This document shows positions 18,601 to 25,650 of a stretch of DNA of 57,012 nt, piece after piece. Location: NCBI GenBank assembly GCA_021325215.1, contig JAJPHO010000175.1:1-57012 (forward strand). The letters run 5' to 3'. The notes under the pieces were generated by a model. That model did not search any database. It was not told the DNA's origin and saw only the letters and a program-made list of their open reading frames with translations. This DNA comes from Alphaproteobacteria bacterium (lineage in GTDB: Bacteria > Pseudomonadota > Alphaproteobacteria > Rhodospirillales > Magnetospirillaceae). Every line of letters starts with the position of its first letter. Positions within the stretch are counted from its first letter, which is position 1. Made by a program: the position numbers and the translations under genes.

Positions 18601-21233
18601 CCGCCGATCTGGGTGGCGCTCAGCGAGGAAAGCTGGGTGGTCGACAGCGTGCTCAGCTGGGTCGCGCTCAATCCGCTGATGGCGCTGGAGCTCAGCGAGG
18701 TGATCTGGCTCGACGACATCGCCGCCAGCTGGGCGGCGCTCAGCGCATTGGCCTCGGTGGAGGTCAGGCCGCGGATCTGCGTCGCGCCGAGCGACGAGAT
18801 CTGGCTGGTGGTGAGCCCGGCCATCTGATCGGAGGTCAGCGAGCCGATCTGCGACGCCGTCATGGCGCGCAGCTGGCTGCTGGTCAGGCCGGCCACGTCG
18901 GACGCGGTCAGCCCGTCGAGCGCGGTCGAGGTCAGCGAGGGGATCTGGGTGGCGGTGAAGGCGGCGATCTGAGTGGCGCCCAGGGCGCCCATCTGCCAGT
19001 CGGTCAGGCCGGTCACGGCCGCATTGGTCAAGGAGCCGATCTGGGCGGTGGTCAGCGCCTGCAATTGCGTGGCGGACAACGAGGCCAGCTGGGTGGCGTT
19101 GATGCCCCGGATCTCGCTGGTGGTCATCGCCGAGATCTGCGCGGCGGACAAAGCGTCGAGCTGATCGGTCGCCAGCGAGGCGATCTGGGTCGAGGCCAGC
19201 TGCGAGATTTCGGTGGTGGTCAGCGCCCCGACCTGTCCGTCGCTCAGGCCGTCCAGTCCGGAGGTGCTGATCGAGGCCAGCTGAGTGCTGGTCAGGGCGG
19301 CGAGCTGCGTCTGGGCCAGGCCGGCGACGTCCGACGACGTCATGCCGCGCAGCTGGGTGGAGGACAGCGACGCGAACTGGGTGGTCGACAGGGCGGCGAA
19401 CTGGGTATTGCTCAGCGACGACAGGGTGGTGGCCGAGAAAGCGCGCAGCTGGGTGGTCGACAGGGCGGCCACGTCGTCGGTGGTCAGGCCGGCGACGGCG
19501 GTCGAGGTCATCCCGCCGATCTGCTTGGTGGTCAGGGCGGCCAACTGGCCCGAGGTCATCGCGGTGACCTGGCTGGCCTGAAGGCCGCGCAGGCCGACGG
19601 TCGAGAAGGCGGAGATCTGGGTCGTGGTCAGCTCGGTGATCTGGGCCGAGCTCAGGGCGGAGACGCCCAGCGAGGTCATGGCGCCGATCTGCGTGGTCGA
19701 CAGGGCGGCCAGCTGGCTCGCCGACAGGGCGCCGATCTCGTCCGTCGTCAGGCTGGCGATCTGGGTGGTGGTCAGCGCCGCGATCTGGGTGGTCGACATG
19801 TTGGAGATCTGATTGGCGCCGATGGCGACGATCCCGTTGTTCGACAGGGCGGCGATCTGGCTGCTGGACAGCGCGCCGAGCTGATCGGCGCTGAAATTGC
19901 TGACCTGGGTGGTCGACAATCCCTTGAGCTGGGTCGAGGTCAGGTTCGAGATCTGCTCGTCCGACAGGGCCGCCAGCTGCACCGGGGACATGGCATTCAG
20001 TCCGGTGGCCGACAGGCCCTTGATCTGGGTGTCGGTCAGGGCGGCGATCTGGGTGGTCGACAGGCCCTGGACCGCCGATGTCGACAGCACCGCCATCTGG
20101 GTGGTGGTCAGCGAGCCGAGCTGGCTGGCATTCAGCGAACTGAGCTGGGTGCCGTTCATGCCGCGCATCTGGGTCGCGGTCAGCGCGGCGAGCTGCGTGT
20201 CGGACAGGATGTCGATCTGGCCCGCGCTCAGCGCGCCGATGCCGACGGCGGTGATGCCGGCGATCTGGGTCGAGGTCAGATTGGAAATCTGCGTCGCCGT
20301 CAGGGTCGACAAGGTGGTCGTGCTGAGGCCGGCCATCTGCGTCGCCGTCAGGGCGCTCAGCTGGTCGGCGGACAGCGAGGTGAGCTGGTCGCCCGACAGG
20401 CCGTTGAGCTGGGCGCCGCTCAGGCCATGGATCTCGGTCGAGGTCAGGGCGGAGAATTGGGCGTCGCTCAGCTCGCCCAGTTCGGTCGAGGTGAAGCCCG
20501 TCATCTGGGTGGCGCTGAAGGCGCTGATCTGCGCCGCCGCCAGGGCGTTCAGCTGGCTCTGGGACAGGTTGCGGATATTGACGATCGACAAAGCGGCGAT
20601 CTGGCTGGTGGCCAGCGCCATCAGCTGCGCGGTGGTCAGGGCCGACAGGCCGGTCGTGTTCATGCCGGCGATGGCCGACGTGGACAGGGCCGCCATCTGC
20701 GACGTCGTCAGGGTCGACAGCTGGCTGGTGCTCATGGCCGGCATCTGGGTGCTGGCCATGCCGCTGAGCTGGGTGGTGGTCAGGGCGGCGATCGCGGTGG
20801 TGGTCAGGGCCGAAACCTGGGTGCCGGCCAGGGCGCCGATCTGGGTGGGGGTCAGCGCCGCCATCTGGGTCGAGGTCAGCTGGCCGATCTCGGAGGTGGT
20901 CAGGCCGCGGATCTGCAGCGTCGACAGGGCCGCGATCGCGGTACCGCTCAGGCTGTCCAGCTGGGCCTCATACAGCACCGACATCTGTGCCGGGGTGAAA
21001 CCCATCTGGCTGGCGCCCATCGCCCCCATCTGGGTGGTGGTGAGGCCGGCGAGCTGGGTCTTGGACAGTTCGGAGATCTGAGTCTTGTTCAGCGCCTGGA
21101 TCTCAGTGGTGGTCAGAGCCGCCAGCTGAGTCAACGAGAAAGCAGCCATGTCCGTAGCGCTCAGTCCCGCAATGGTACTGGTCGTTAGGGCTTGGATTTG
21201 CGCCGGATCAAGCGATGAAATGATCGACGTCAC
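12603..21233 (-). CDS. Giant octapeptide-repeat protein, Ser/Thr/Gln-rich (2876 aa)
   Basis: Essentially the whole protein is a tandem array of 8-residue units with consensus (S/T)-(S/T/A)-T-(Q/E)-(I/L/V/M)-x-(A/G)-(L/M/F), roughly 355 copies from about residue 8 to the last residues. Each unit has two or three Ser/Thr; Lys, Arg and aromatics are very rare and no Cys was seen. No signal peptide, membrane span, anchor or globular domain is visible. A minority of units replace Gln with Ala or Gly (S-x-A-G-I-S-G-L type), at irregular intervals. The start is GTG 21231-21233, with GAGGA about ten bases upstream; no ATG precedes the first unit. The stop overlaps the GT41 start. S/T-x-x-Q/E resembles a helix N-capping box, so each unit could be one helical turn set in a solenoid; a beta-solenoid is the alternative. 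Function unknown: scaffold, filament or surface protein are all possible. Confidence 0.85.
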   Translation of the reverse strand: MTSIISSLDPAQIQALTTSTIAGLSATDMAAFSLTQLAALTTTEIQALNKTQISELSKTQLAGLTTTQMGAMGASQMGFTPAQMSVLYEAQLDSLSGTAIAALSTLQIRGLTTSEIGQLTSTQMAALTPTQIGALAGTQVSALTTTAIAALTTTQLSGMASTQMPAMSTSQLSTLTTSQMAALSTSAIAGMNTTGLSALTTAQLMALATSQIAALSIVNIRNLSQSQLNALAAAQISAFSATQMTGFTSTELGELSDAQFSALTSTEIHGLSGAQLNGLSGDQLTSLSADQLSALTATQMAGLSTTTLSTLTATQISNLTSTQIAGITAVGIGALSAGQIDILSDTQLAALTATQMRGMNGTQLSSLNASQLGSLTTTQMAVLSTSAVQGLSTTQIAALTDTQIKGLSATGLNAMSPVQLAALSDEQISNLTSTQLKGLSTTQVSNFSADQLGALSSSQIAALSNNGIVAIGANQISNMSTTQIAALTTTQIASLTTDEIGALSASQLAALSTTQIGAMTSLGVSALSSAQITELTTTQISAFSTVGLRGLQASQVTAMTSGQLAALTTKQIGGMTSTAVAGLTTDDVAALSTTQLRAFSATTLSSLSNTQFAALSTTQFASLSSTQLRGMTSSDVAGLAQTQLAALTSTQLASISTSGLDGLSDGQVGALTTTEISQLASTQIASLATDQLDALSAAQISAMTTSEIRGINATQLASLSATQLQALTTAQIGSLTNAAVTGLTDWQMGALGATQIAAFTATQIPSLTSTALDGLTASDVAGLTSSQLRAMTASQIGSLTSDQMAGLTTSQISSLGATQIRGLTSTEANALSAAQLAAMSSSQITSLSSSAISGLSATQLSTLSTTQLSSLSATQIGGLTTDQMSSLTSTELASLSTTQIRGLAAPVLSSLSAGELGALSTTQISALTATQVSALTDAQTSNLSAAQLSAMSTTQIAALSTTGVNGLSTTQLSALNTTQLRGLSANAIGGLSGAQLASLTTTQVASLGTTQVKGLTSGELQALSAAQLAALTSTQMGALTTSALDGMSDSQMAMLSITQLNGLTASQVGSLASDQLNALSGAVFAALTATQTKALSAPIIGALTTTQISSLTSTQLQAMTTTEISGLTNNQMGALSNGQLQSLASTQFTALSSSAISGLTTTQLTSLTTSEIKGMSAAQVGALASSQIAALSTSQISVISATAIAGMTDGQVGDLAATQLAAFSSTQMAALSADGVSGLTDAEMAQLTTTQIKGLSTAQMGDLSAEQVGDLSASQLAALSVTQMRSMGSTQVGALSSAQIGALSTSQINALSVTGLTGFTTTQMSELSTSQLAALSTTQTASLSAGQIAALTPAELAGMATTQIRSLSASVINALTTTELSALTTTQINSLTSTQVNALVDTQAAALSPTQLVAMTSTQMGALSTTALSGLTSVEIASLSTTQLAGLTAAQVGDLTSTQISALTNGQIAALTTTQIGGMSSTGVESLTTGQIGAMSTTQIAALSATGITGFTTTQIGALSAAQFTALTATQVTALTATQIDSLTATQIGTLTSTEIKGLTANELGSLSTSQLAGLSTSQIAALSSTAVAGLGNNQIAGLSAAQMAALTSTQVGGLSATALSGLTSTQMAALTTTQLHGLTATGMEAFSTTQLEALSAAQMAALSTTQLGALTDGQVEALSSSQLAALTTTQMSALSMDGVSGLTATQIANMTSTQLQALTATEISGLTPQQVANLTSTALAALTTTQIRGLSTTVLSELTSTEIGELQTSQIGALTQTQVSSLSDKQVGAMSSAQLAALSSTQIASLSLTAIGGLTTTEMGELSTSQLTALNAVQIQDLAVTQIQALSTSQVSVLSSTQVNAMVGTQIAGLTMAQLAALGTTQIAALSSTGISGLTDAQMMALTSTQIGALSVAEMGALNQYQIADLGTAGLAGLTSTQIAGLSASQLGGLSTTDLSALTPTQIGSLTATQLGALTQAQAGGLSTTQLAALSSTQIGALSVTAISGLTQTQISALSTAQFRALNPTQIGALTQSQIAGLTTTELGSMTTTEISGLTQTQVTALTSTQLGALTAQQVAALSAAGVSGLNDTQIGALTATQFNALTATQVAALTIDQISSLSATQLDAMSTTQVRGLTPTEIEALSATQIAALTDTQIGALTATQMGALTQTQVAALATDQIASLSATQMASLSSAGISGLTQTQLASLSNVQLHAFTASQIGALTTGQISGLTATELATLTTTEITGLNATQMAALSSTQMGALQATQLNALSATAVGGLTSTEISALSATQISSLSASGISGLSAAQIQAMSTTQLGGLSSQQFAALSSTAIGGLTTTQLASLTATQISALSASGLSGLSDSQAAALTATQLAALNATQIAGLSSTALAGLTASQLSGLSGTQLHALTATEISGLSTTALDSLSTAQLSSLAATQIAGLTSTQVASLSGAQIASLSTSQIGALSAVAMAALNQTQIAALTQTQLNGLNAIQIGELSSTAIAGLTDTQMALLSTTQIAGLSQSQIGALTQSQIGDLTTTQISALSVNQMGGFTATQIGEFNSVQFATLTSSQMGGLSVSGIGGLTAAEMSALTTTQLSGLTASQMGGLTATEIQSLTPTEIGSLTLAQFNGLSGTAIGALTATEIGDMTTTEIGALSATGIAGFTPTQISGLTATQLAAFTPTQIGGLSASAVTGLTQTQIQALTITQLSGLTATQIGSLTPTEITQMTVTEISSLSLDQLGELTRLQLRSLSTAQMGALTATQIDALTPDQISDLTVTELNGLSATQLGALSQDQIGALGENQLDFISTTTLTALTGTQIEGITTTVISELAPTTFAAMSTTQLSSLTVSQIDSMTTTQYNALSAPQQAAIQSALS
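12640..21212 (-). repeat. 24-bp-period tandem coding repeat
   Basis: The DNA of the giant gene repeats with a 24-bp period, one octapeptide per unit. On the plus strand the recurring core reads like GCCGATCTGGGTCG(G/A)GGTCAG. Copies are divergent at synonymous and many non-synonymous sites, so this is an old array kept by protein-level selection rather than a fresh expansion. The register is held almost throughout; one unit near the N-terminus (M-G-A-S-Q-M-G) is short by one residue. Because the period is a multiple of three and the unit lacks stops, other frames, including antisense ones, stay open for thousands of bases. Confidence 0.93.
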
Positions 21234-21287
21234 TGAAGTGTATCCTCAGGCTTTCTCATCAGATTTACTAAACAACTAAACGAATAA

Positions 21288-21300
21288 GAATTTAAAATTC
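21288..21300. promoter_or_regulatory. AT-rich palindrome upstream of the giant operon
   Basis: GAATTT-A-AAATTC is a perfect 6-bp inverted repeat around one base, 55 nt upstream of the GTG start of the repeat protein. Position and symmetry fit a regulator-binding site or part of the promoter; the regulator is unknown. Confidence 0.4.
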
Positions 21301-21518
21301 ACTAATATCTTAAAGTTGTTCTATTTCTCACTGGGTCAGCCGCGATTTTTCATCTTGCTTTTCGGTTCGGGCTGGGTTTAGATGCCGCACTATCCCTTGG
21401 TTTAGGCCGTTCTGGCCGCTTTATACCAAGCAAAAATCCGGCCAACTGTTAAAAGCTTCACGATCCTTGGGCCGGCTGCGGATTTTCACCCCCGAACGAG
21501 CGCTTTCCCGGCGGAATT

Positions 21519-21530
21519 TACCGCGCGGTA
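21519..21530. promoter_or_regulatory. Perfect 12-bp palindrome TACCGCGCGGTA
   Basis: The palindrome is itself embedded in a looser symmetric frame (AATTTACC before, GGTAAAAATT after). It lies between the two divergent promoters, 87 nt upstream of the tRNA. It could be an operator; no assignment is possible from sequence alone. Confidence 0.4.
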
Positions 21531-21571
21531 GGTAAAAATTGCCCGGCAGGCCTTGCCGTGCATTTTTGCCT

Positions 21572-21600
21572 TTGATCTCCGAGAAGCTTGAGGCTATAAG
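21572..21600 (+). promoter_or_regulatory. Promoter of tRNA-Pro
   Basis: TTGATC (21572-21577), a 17-nt spacer and TATAAG (21595-21600) place transcription start near 21607, ten bases before the mature tRNA 5' end. Confidence 0.65.
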
Positions 21601-21616
21601 ACTGCCTCCCGGGCGT

Positions 21617-21693
21617 CGGAGTGTAGCTCAGCCTGGTAGAGCACTGTCTTCGGGAGGCAGGGGCCGGAGGTTCGAATCCTCTCACTCCGACCA
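21617..21693 (+). tRNA. tRNA-Pro (anticodon CGG)
   Basis: The 77-nt gene folds into a full cloverleaf. The acceptor stem is CGGAGTG/CACTCCG, with discriminator A and an encoded CCA. The D-arm stem is GCTC/GAGC, and the anticodon stem CTGTC/GGCAG has loop TTCGGGA and anticodon CGG at 21651-21653. The T-arm contains GGTTCGAATCC. It reads CCG codons, abundant in this GC-rich genome. It has its own promoter and terminator. Confidence 0.97.
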
Positions 21694-21700
21694 TTCAAAA

Positions 21701-21734
21701 GGCCGTAGAAACTTCGGGTTTCTGCGGCCTTTTT
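21701..21734 (+). terminator. Intrinsic terminator after tRNA-Pro
   Basis: An 11-bp stem GGCCGTAGAAA / TTTCTGCGGCC (one G-T pair) with a 7-nt loop is followed by five T residues, starting 8 nt after the tRNA 3' end. Confidence 0.9.
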
Positions 21735-21753
21735 GACTTTCTGGACCTGTTTC

Positions 21754-22467
21754 ATGGCAGATGACCTCGACAAACTGAAAAACCGCCTCCAGGCCCTGCG
21801 CGCCAAGACGATCGCCAATGGTTGCACCGAAGAGGAAGCCTTGGCGGCGGCGGCGAAGGTGGCGGAGCTTCTGGATCGCCACGATTTGTCGTTGAGCGAT
21901 CTGGAAATCCGCCAGGAGCAGTGCGAGCAATCCGCCATCGAGACCGGCAGGAAGCAACGCCAGCCGATATCGGCCTGCATTCCGGCCATCGCGCAGTATT
22001 GCGACTGCAAGGTTTGGCGCGAGAAGAGCGACAAGGGGGTCCGCTACGTCTTTTTCGGCCTGCGCCCCAGCCTCGAAATGGCCCATTACATCCACGATGT
22101 GATCGCGGTCGCCCTGCAGACCGGGTGGACGGAATATGCCGGGACGAAACGGATGATCCGCTATGCCCATGATGAGAAGGGCTCGTTCATGATCGGCATG
22201 GCGATGTCCATCGCCGAGAAATTGATGGCCCTGAAAGCGGAGCGCGACGAAGCCAATCGGGCGGCGACCGGACGCGATCTCATGGTGGTTCGCCACGCCA
22301 TCGTCGAGTCCGAATTCGCCAAGCTCGATCTCGATCTGCGGCGCGGGCAGGCATCGGGGAAGAAGGTCGCCGCCGGTGCGTTCGAAGCGGGGCAGGCGGC
22401 CGGGCAATCACTGAACCTGCGCCCTGCCGTGGGCGGGGCCGTTACCCCTCGCGCCGGAAAGCGCTGA
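21754..22467 (+). CDS. DUF2786-domain protein
   Basis: The product has 237 residues. Its N-terminal part (about residues 1-50, with K-L-K-N-R-L-Q-A-L and T-E-E-E-A-L-A-A-A-A-K-V-A-E-L-L) matches the DUF2786 domain. The middle and C-terminal parts contain a conserved-looking region with three Cys near residues 72-84 and a helix-rich tail. DUF2786 proteins are common in phages and phage-derived islands; their biochemical role is not established. ATG 21754 was chosen because upstream start codons lie in the tRNA terminator. The 3' end overlaps the opposing catalase-like gene by 26 nt. The position just after a tRNA gene would suit an insertion remnant, but no other phage gene is present. Confidence 0.75.
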   Translation: MADDLDKLKNRLQALRAKTIANGCTEEEALAAAAKVAELLDRHDLSLSDLEIRQEQCEQSAIETGRKQRQPISACIPAIAQYCDCKVWREKSDKGVRYVFFGLRPSLEMAHYIHDVIAVALQTGWTEYAGTKRMIRYAHDEKGSFMIGMAMSIAEKLMALKAERDEANRAATGRDLMVVRHAIVESEFAKLDLDLRRGQASGKKVAAGAFEAGQAAGQSLNLRPAVGGAVTPRAGKR

Positions 22468-23620
22468 TCGCTTCATAGATCGCCTTGCGCATGCGGTTCA
22501 CCGCGCCGAGCGGCTTGTGTTCCTGCAGGGCGTGCCAGGGCGAGTAGGATAAAGCCTCGCAGGCCTGCCGGCGCCCCTCCGTATCGAAGGTCTGGGCCGG
22601 GATCGTAATGGTCGCGACCGGATAGAACGGCGCATCCTGCTCAAGCCATTCGATGCGCGAATCCTCGACGCTCTGCGTATCGGAGGTTCTCGGCTGAATC
22701 AGGAAGGTCATGCGTGTGCCGTCCTTCTTCAGCGTTTCCGACATGACCCTGGTGAGGAAATTGGGGTCTGATTTGTCAGGAACCGCCTGGGGTTGCGGCA
22801 GGCTTTCCAGGCGAACCGAGAATTTCACCGCCGAATTTCCCAATTGATAGGGAACCATCGACCAGTAGCGGGTGGACAGCGGGTTGTCGATGGTCAGGCT
22901 GGTCGTCTCGGTGGCGCTCTTGATGCCGGGAATGCCGGCGGCGAACAAGGCGGCGACCGGGGCGGCCAGATCAGCCATCCAATTGTCGGCATCCGCATAG
23001 CCGATCATGCGCCGATAGCCTTCGGCGTCGGCCACCAGGAAGGTCGGGTGGCTGATCATGATCAGATCCTGCGCGGGCTGCCCGGCCAAAGAGAAATTGC
23101 CCGGCTCCGCTCCCGCGAGCGTCACGGCGCGGGAAGCCTGTGGATCTGCGGTCATCGGATGCTCGTCCGGGCGCAAGCCGAACAGCTTGATGGCCATGCC
23201 GCGTCCGTCGGGCTGGGAATCGGCGCGGAACGGATTCTCGTTGGAATTGGAAAATCGCACGATCGCCGGGAAGCTCCGGCCGGGCGTCGCGAACAGTCCG
23301 TGGCGCAGAGCCGGCGGTATGTCGGCATTGATGGTGAAAGAGGCGTCGACGCATCCGGTCGCCTTGGGATGGGCGTCGCGATAGAGATGCGTCTCGTGAT
23401 AGTCGGATTTCAGGCGGACCAGATGGGCCTCGATGATCGCGGCGATGCGTCTGGCCGATTCGGCCTCTCCGTCGCTCATCACCTCGCCCGGGCCGTCCGC
23501 CTTGGGATAATTGTCGATCCGGATCGAGGCATAATAGGCGTCGCCGGTTTCCGCGCAGGCGGCAAGGATCAGGACAGCCGCAAGGGCCGTGATGCCTTGC
23601 CGCCGGGTCGGAATGGACAT
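22442..23620 (-). CDS. Catalase-like haem lipoprotein
   Basis: This 392-residue protein has an N-terminal lipoprotein signal with lipobox L-A-A-C (Cys near residue 22). Catalase-superfamily motifs follow: a His near the start of the core (A-H-P-K-A-T-G-C), A-I-V-R-F-S-N, and G-R-G-M-A-I-K-L-F-G. A Tyr-rich segment (R-Y-W-S-M-V-P-Y) may contain the proximal ligand. It is much shorter than true catalases, like the SrpA/mini-catalase group that can act on organic hydroperoxides. ATG 23620 has GAGG upstream; a GTG at 23632 overlapping the upstream stop is an alternative. It follows the di-haem cytochrome gene closely, so both probably act together in the periplasm. Confidence 0.8.
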   Translation of the reverse strand: MSIPTRRQGITALAAVLILAACAETGDAYYASIRIDNYPKADGPGEVMSDGEAESARRIAAIIEAHLVRLKSDYHETHLYRDAHPKATGCVDASFTINADIPPALRHGLFATPGRSFPAIVRFSNSNENPFRADSQPDGRGMAIKLFGLRPDEHPMTADPQASRAVTLAGAEPGNFSLAGQPAQDLIMISHPTFLVADAEGYRRMIGYADADNWMADLAAPVAALFAAGIPGIKSATETTSLTIDNPLSTRYWSMVPYQLGNSAVKFSVRLESLPQPQAVPDKSDPNFLTRVMSETLKKDGTRMTFLIQPRTSDTQSVEDSRIEWLEQDAPFYPVATITIPAQTFDTEGRRQACEALSYSPWHALQEHKPLGAVNRMRKAIYEAISAFRREG

Positions 23621-23628
23621 GCGGCGCC

Positions 23629-25650
23629 TCACAGGCTTTTGAGATATTCGAGCAGGGCCTTGCGGTCCTGATCGGGCAATTCGGTTCCGTAAGCCGTGCC
23701 CGAGTGACCGGTATTCCGGTTGCCGGGCAGGGTGGTGTCGAGGCAGTCCTCCGACCCCGGGATGCAGCTGTCCGCCGAATATCCCACCGCGTCAGGGTCA
23801 TATTCGGTGCTGCCGACCTTGAAGGCCGCTTTGCGTTCGCCCTCGGGGGTCAGCAATTCCTTGAGACTGGCGACCGATCCGTTGTGCAAATAAGGCGCCG
23901 CCGCCCAGATGCCGTAGAGAGGGCGGGCCTTATAGGAGCGGGCGTCGAACGCATCCTGCTTCGGGCCGGAATAGATGTCGCTGTGCAGGGCGGAGGGCAC
24001 GGCGGTCAAAACCTTGCCGAGGACAGCCTTTCCGGCCAGGGCTTCCAACGCGCTGAAGCGGTCGGGCAGCGGGGTGGGCTGCAGCTTTCCGCCGCTCCAG
24101 GGAGCCAGCGTGGCGGGATTCACCTTGAGAGCCAGATTGTCGACCATCATCGCGTCGGTGCCGATGACCGAGGTCTGGATCAGGGTCGGGCGATAGAACT
24201 CCTTTTTGGAGTCCCGGACATTTTCATGGCACGAGACGCATTTGACGCCATTCACCGCATTGCCGCTGAAAATCGCCTCGCCCCTGTCGCGCAGGGCGGG
24301 ATCGATGGCCGGCAGGAAGCCGGGCCAGGCGGGCGTGGACAATTGCGACAGCCAGCGCTCGATCTGGCCGATATTGCCCATCAGGATCGACGAACTGTAG
24401 CCGAGGGTCGGGTCGTTTTCCTGCAGATGGGTGTAAGGCTCGGTCTGCTTTTTCGGGTCGTACGGCGGAACGTTGACGCGGCCATGAACGCCCAGCACCT
24501 CGCCGGCATTGCGTCCCAGCGGGCCGGCGAATTCGTCATTGTTGGCGAAGCCCGACCATTGCACCACGGCGGATTGCGGCGTGCCCCACAGATAGGGATA
24601 GCGGACCGGGGCGTTCGCCAGTTTGATGTTTTCCGGGGCATCGATCGCCACCGCCGCAACCTCGTTGAAGATGGCGCCGACCGCATCGACCCGGGCCTTG
24701 CCGGGCAGCACCGGCACCGAGGCCATCAATTCCTTGTTCGGCAGAATGGTGACCCAGGGATCTCTGCCGCCGGGCGGCGTATTCGTTTCGGCCGACTTCT
24801 TCTGGATGAGCTTCGCGCGCACTTCGGAGATCTTGCCGATCTTGTCGGCATATTCCGCGATGCTCTTGAAATTGCTGGCGGGCTTGCATTTGCCGTCCGG
24901 CTCGATGGTATCCGCGATGGATTGCGAGATGCCGGCATCCTTGCCGAGAAGATTGTTGTCGATGTAGCGGGCGAGGTAGTCGATCTCCTGCTTCATCTTC
25001 TTGCGCAGGCTGTCTTCGGTTTCCTGAGAGACGCCCTTGACGGTCTCGTGCCCGATCCGCGCATTGACGGCGGCGAGGAAGCGGCTGAATTTCGGGGCGT
25101 CGCAGACGGTCTTGACCAGCGCGTCCTCGATCTCGTAGTTCAACCGCAAGAAATCGCCGCGCGAAGGGGCGCCGTTGACGATGGTGGAAGACGTGCCCTT
25201 GTAGGTGATCTTCGCCGTGTGGCAGGCGGAACAATTCGGTCCCAGCCAACTGACCGGCGCGCTGCCGTCGTCGGGCGCCGTCCAGGGCGAGCGCGTGAAC
25301 CCGATCGGTAAAGCGTCGGGGTTCCAGTCCGCATCCTTGCCCCACGGGATGTAGCCCAGCTGGGTCATGTGGGCATTGTCGGCGAAGCGGGTCTGGTCCT
25401 TCGTCTGTTCCAGCACGACGAACCAGTCATAGGGCACCATCCACGAGCCTTGCGGCGCGAACCAGAAGGCCATCTGCTGGCTGTCGCCCCAATTCTGCGA
25501 CGGGGATGCCTTCCACCATTGCGGGTTGGGCGTGCCGGGAACCGAGAATTCCTTCTGCCCGCCGTCGGAGCCGACCACCACGGTGTCGGAACAGCCGGTC
25601 AGAACCGAAATGCCGGCGGCGACGAACAGAGACTTTCGCGACAAGCCCAT
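23629..25650 (-). CDS. Di-haem c-type cytochrome lipoprotein (RoxA / cytochrome c peroxidase-like)
   Basis: The 673-residue exported protein starts with a signal ending in a lipobox L-T-G-C. Two haem c motifs are visible: C-S-A-C-H at 140-144 and C-V-S-C-H at 471-475. The order and large size resemble the RoxA/RoxB rubber oxygenases and related di-haem peroxidase-like proteins rather than the short (about 350-residue) bacterial cytochrome c peroxidases. ATG 25648-25650 has a strong GGGGGAG ribosome site. It forms an operon with the downstream catalase-like lipoprotein (stop next to the start region). A shared role in peroxide or lipid-peroxide chemistry is inferred. Substrate is unknown; rubber cleavage is not implied. 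Confidence 0.75.
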   Translation of the reverse strand: MGLSRKSLFVAAGISVLTGCSDTVVVGSDGGQKEFSVPGTPNPQWWKASPSQNWGDSQQMAFWFAPQGSWMVPYDWFVVLEQTKDQTRFADNAHMTQLGYIPWGKDADWNPDALPIGFTRSPWTAPDDGSAPVSWLGPNCSACHTAKITYKGTSSTIVNGAPSRGDFLRLNYEIEDALVKTVCDAPKFSRFLAAVNARIGHETVKGVSQETEDSLRKKMKQEIDYLARYIDNNLLGKDAGISQSIADTIEPDGKCKPASNFKSIAEYADKIGKISEVRAKLIQKKSAETNTPPGGRDPWVTILPNKELMASVPVLPGKARVDAVGAIFNEVAAVAIDAPENIKLANAPVRYPYLWGTPQSAVVQWSGFANNDEFAGPLGRNAGEVLGVHGRVNVPPYDPKKQTEPYTHLQENDPTLGYSSSILMGNIGQIERWLSQLSTPAWPGFLPAIDPALRDRGEAIFSGNAVNGVKCVSCHENVRDSKKEFYRPTLIQTSVIGTDAMMVDNLALKVNPATLAPWSGGKLQPTPLPDRFSALEALAGKAVLGKVLTAVPSALHSDIYSGPKQDAFDARSYKARPLYGIWAAAPYLHNGSVASLKELLTPEGERKAAFKVGSTEYDPDAVGYSADSCIPGSEDCLDTTLPGNRNTGHSGTAYGTELPDQDRKALLEYLKSL

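Larger units (their letters stand above)
21234..21616. other. Divergent intergenic region: giant operon / tRNA-Pro
   Basis: The 383-nt gap holds no credible gene. Its left part (about 21255-21335) is strikingly AT-rich for this window and should contain the promoter of the giant-repeat operon on the minus strand, though no confident -35/-10 pair stands out. Two palindromes (21288-21300 and 21519-21530) and the tRNA promoter (21572-21600) are listed separately. Confidence 0.7.

Noticed and set aside
12640-21212. CRISPR array or satellite repeat
   Set aside because: The 24-bp units are contiguous without spacers, diverge mainly at coding-tolerated positions and keep one reading frame, so they are a coding repeat.
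21617-22467. Integration site of a mobile element at tRNA-Pro
   Set aside because: The tRNA is complete and the DUF2786 gene next to it is phage-like, but no integrase and no repeat of the tRNA 3' end was found in the window.
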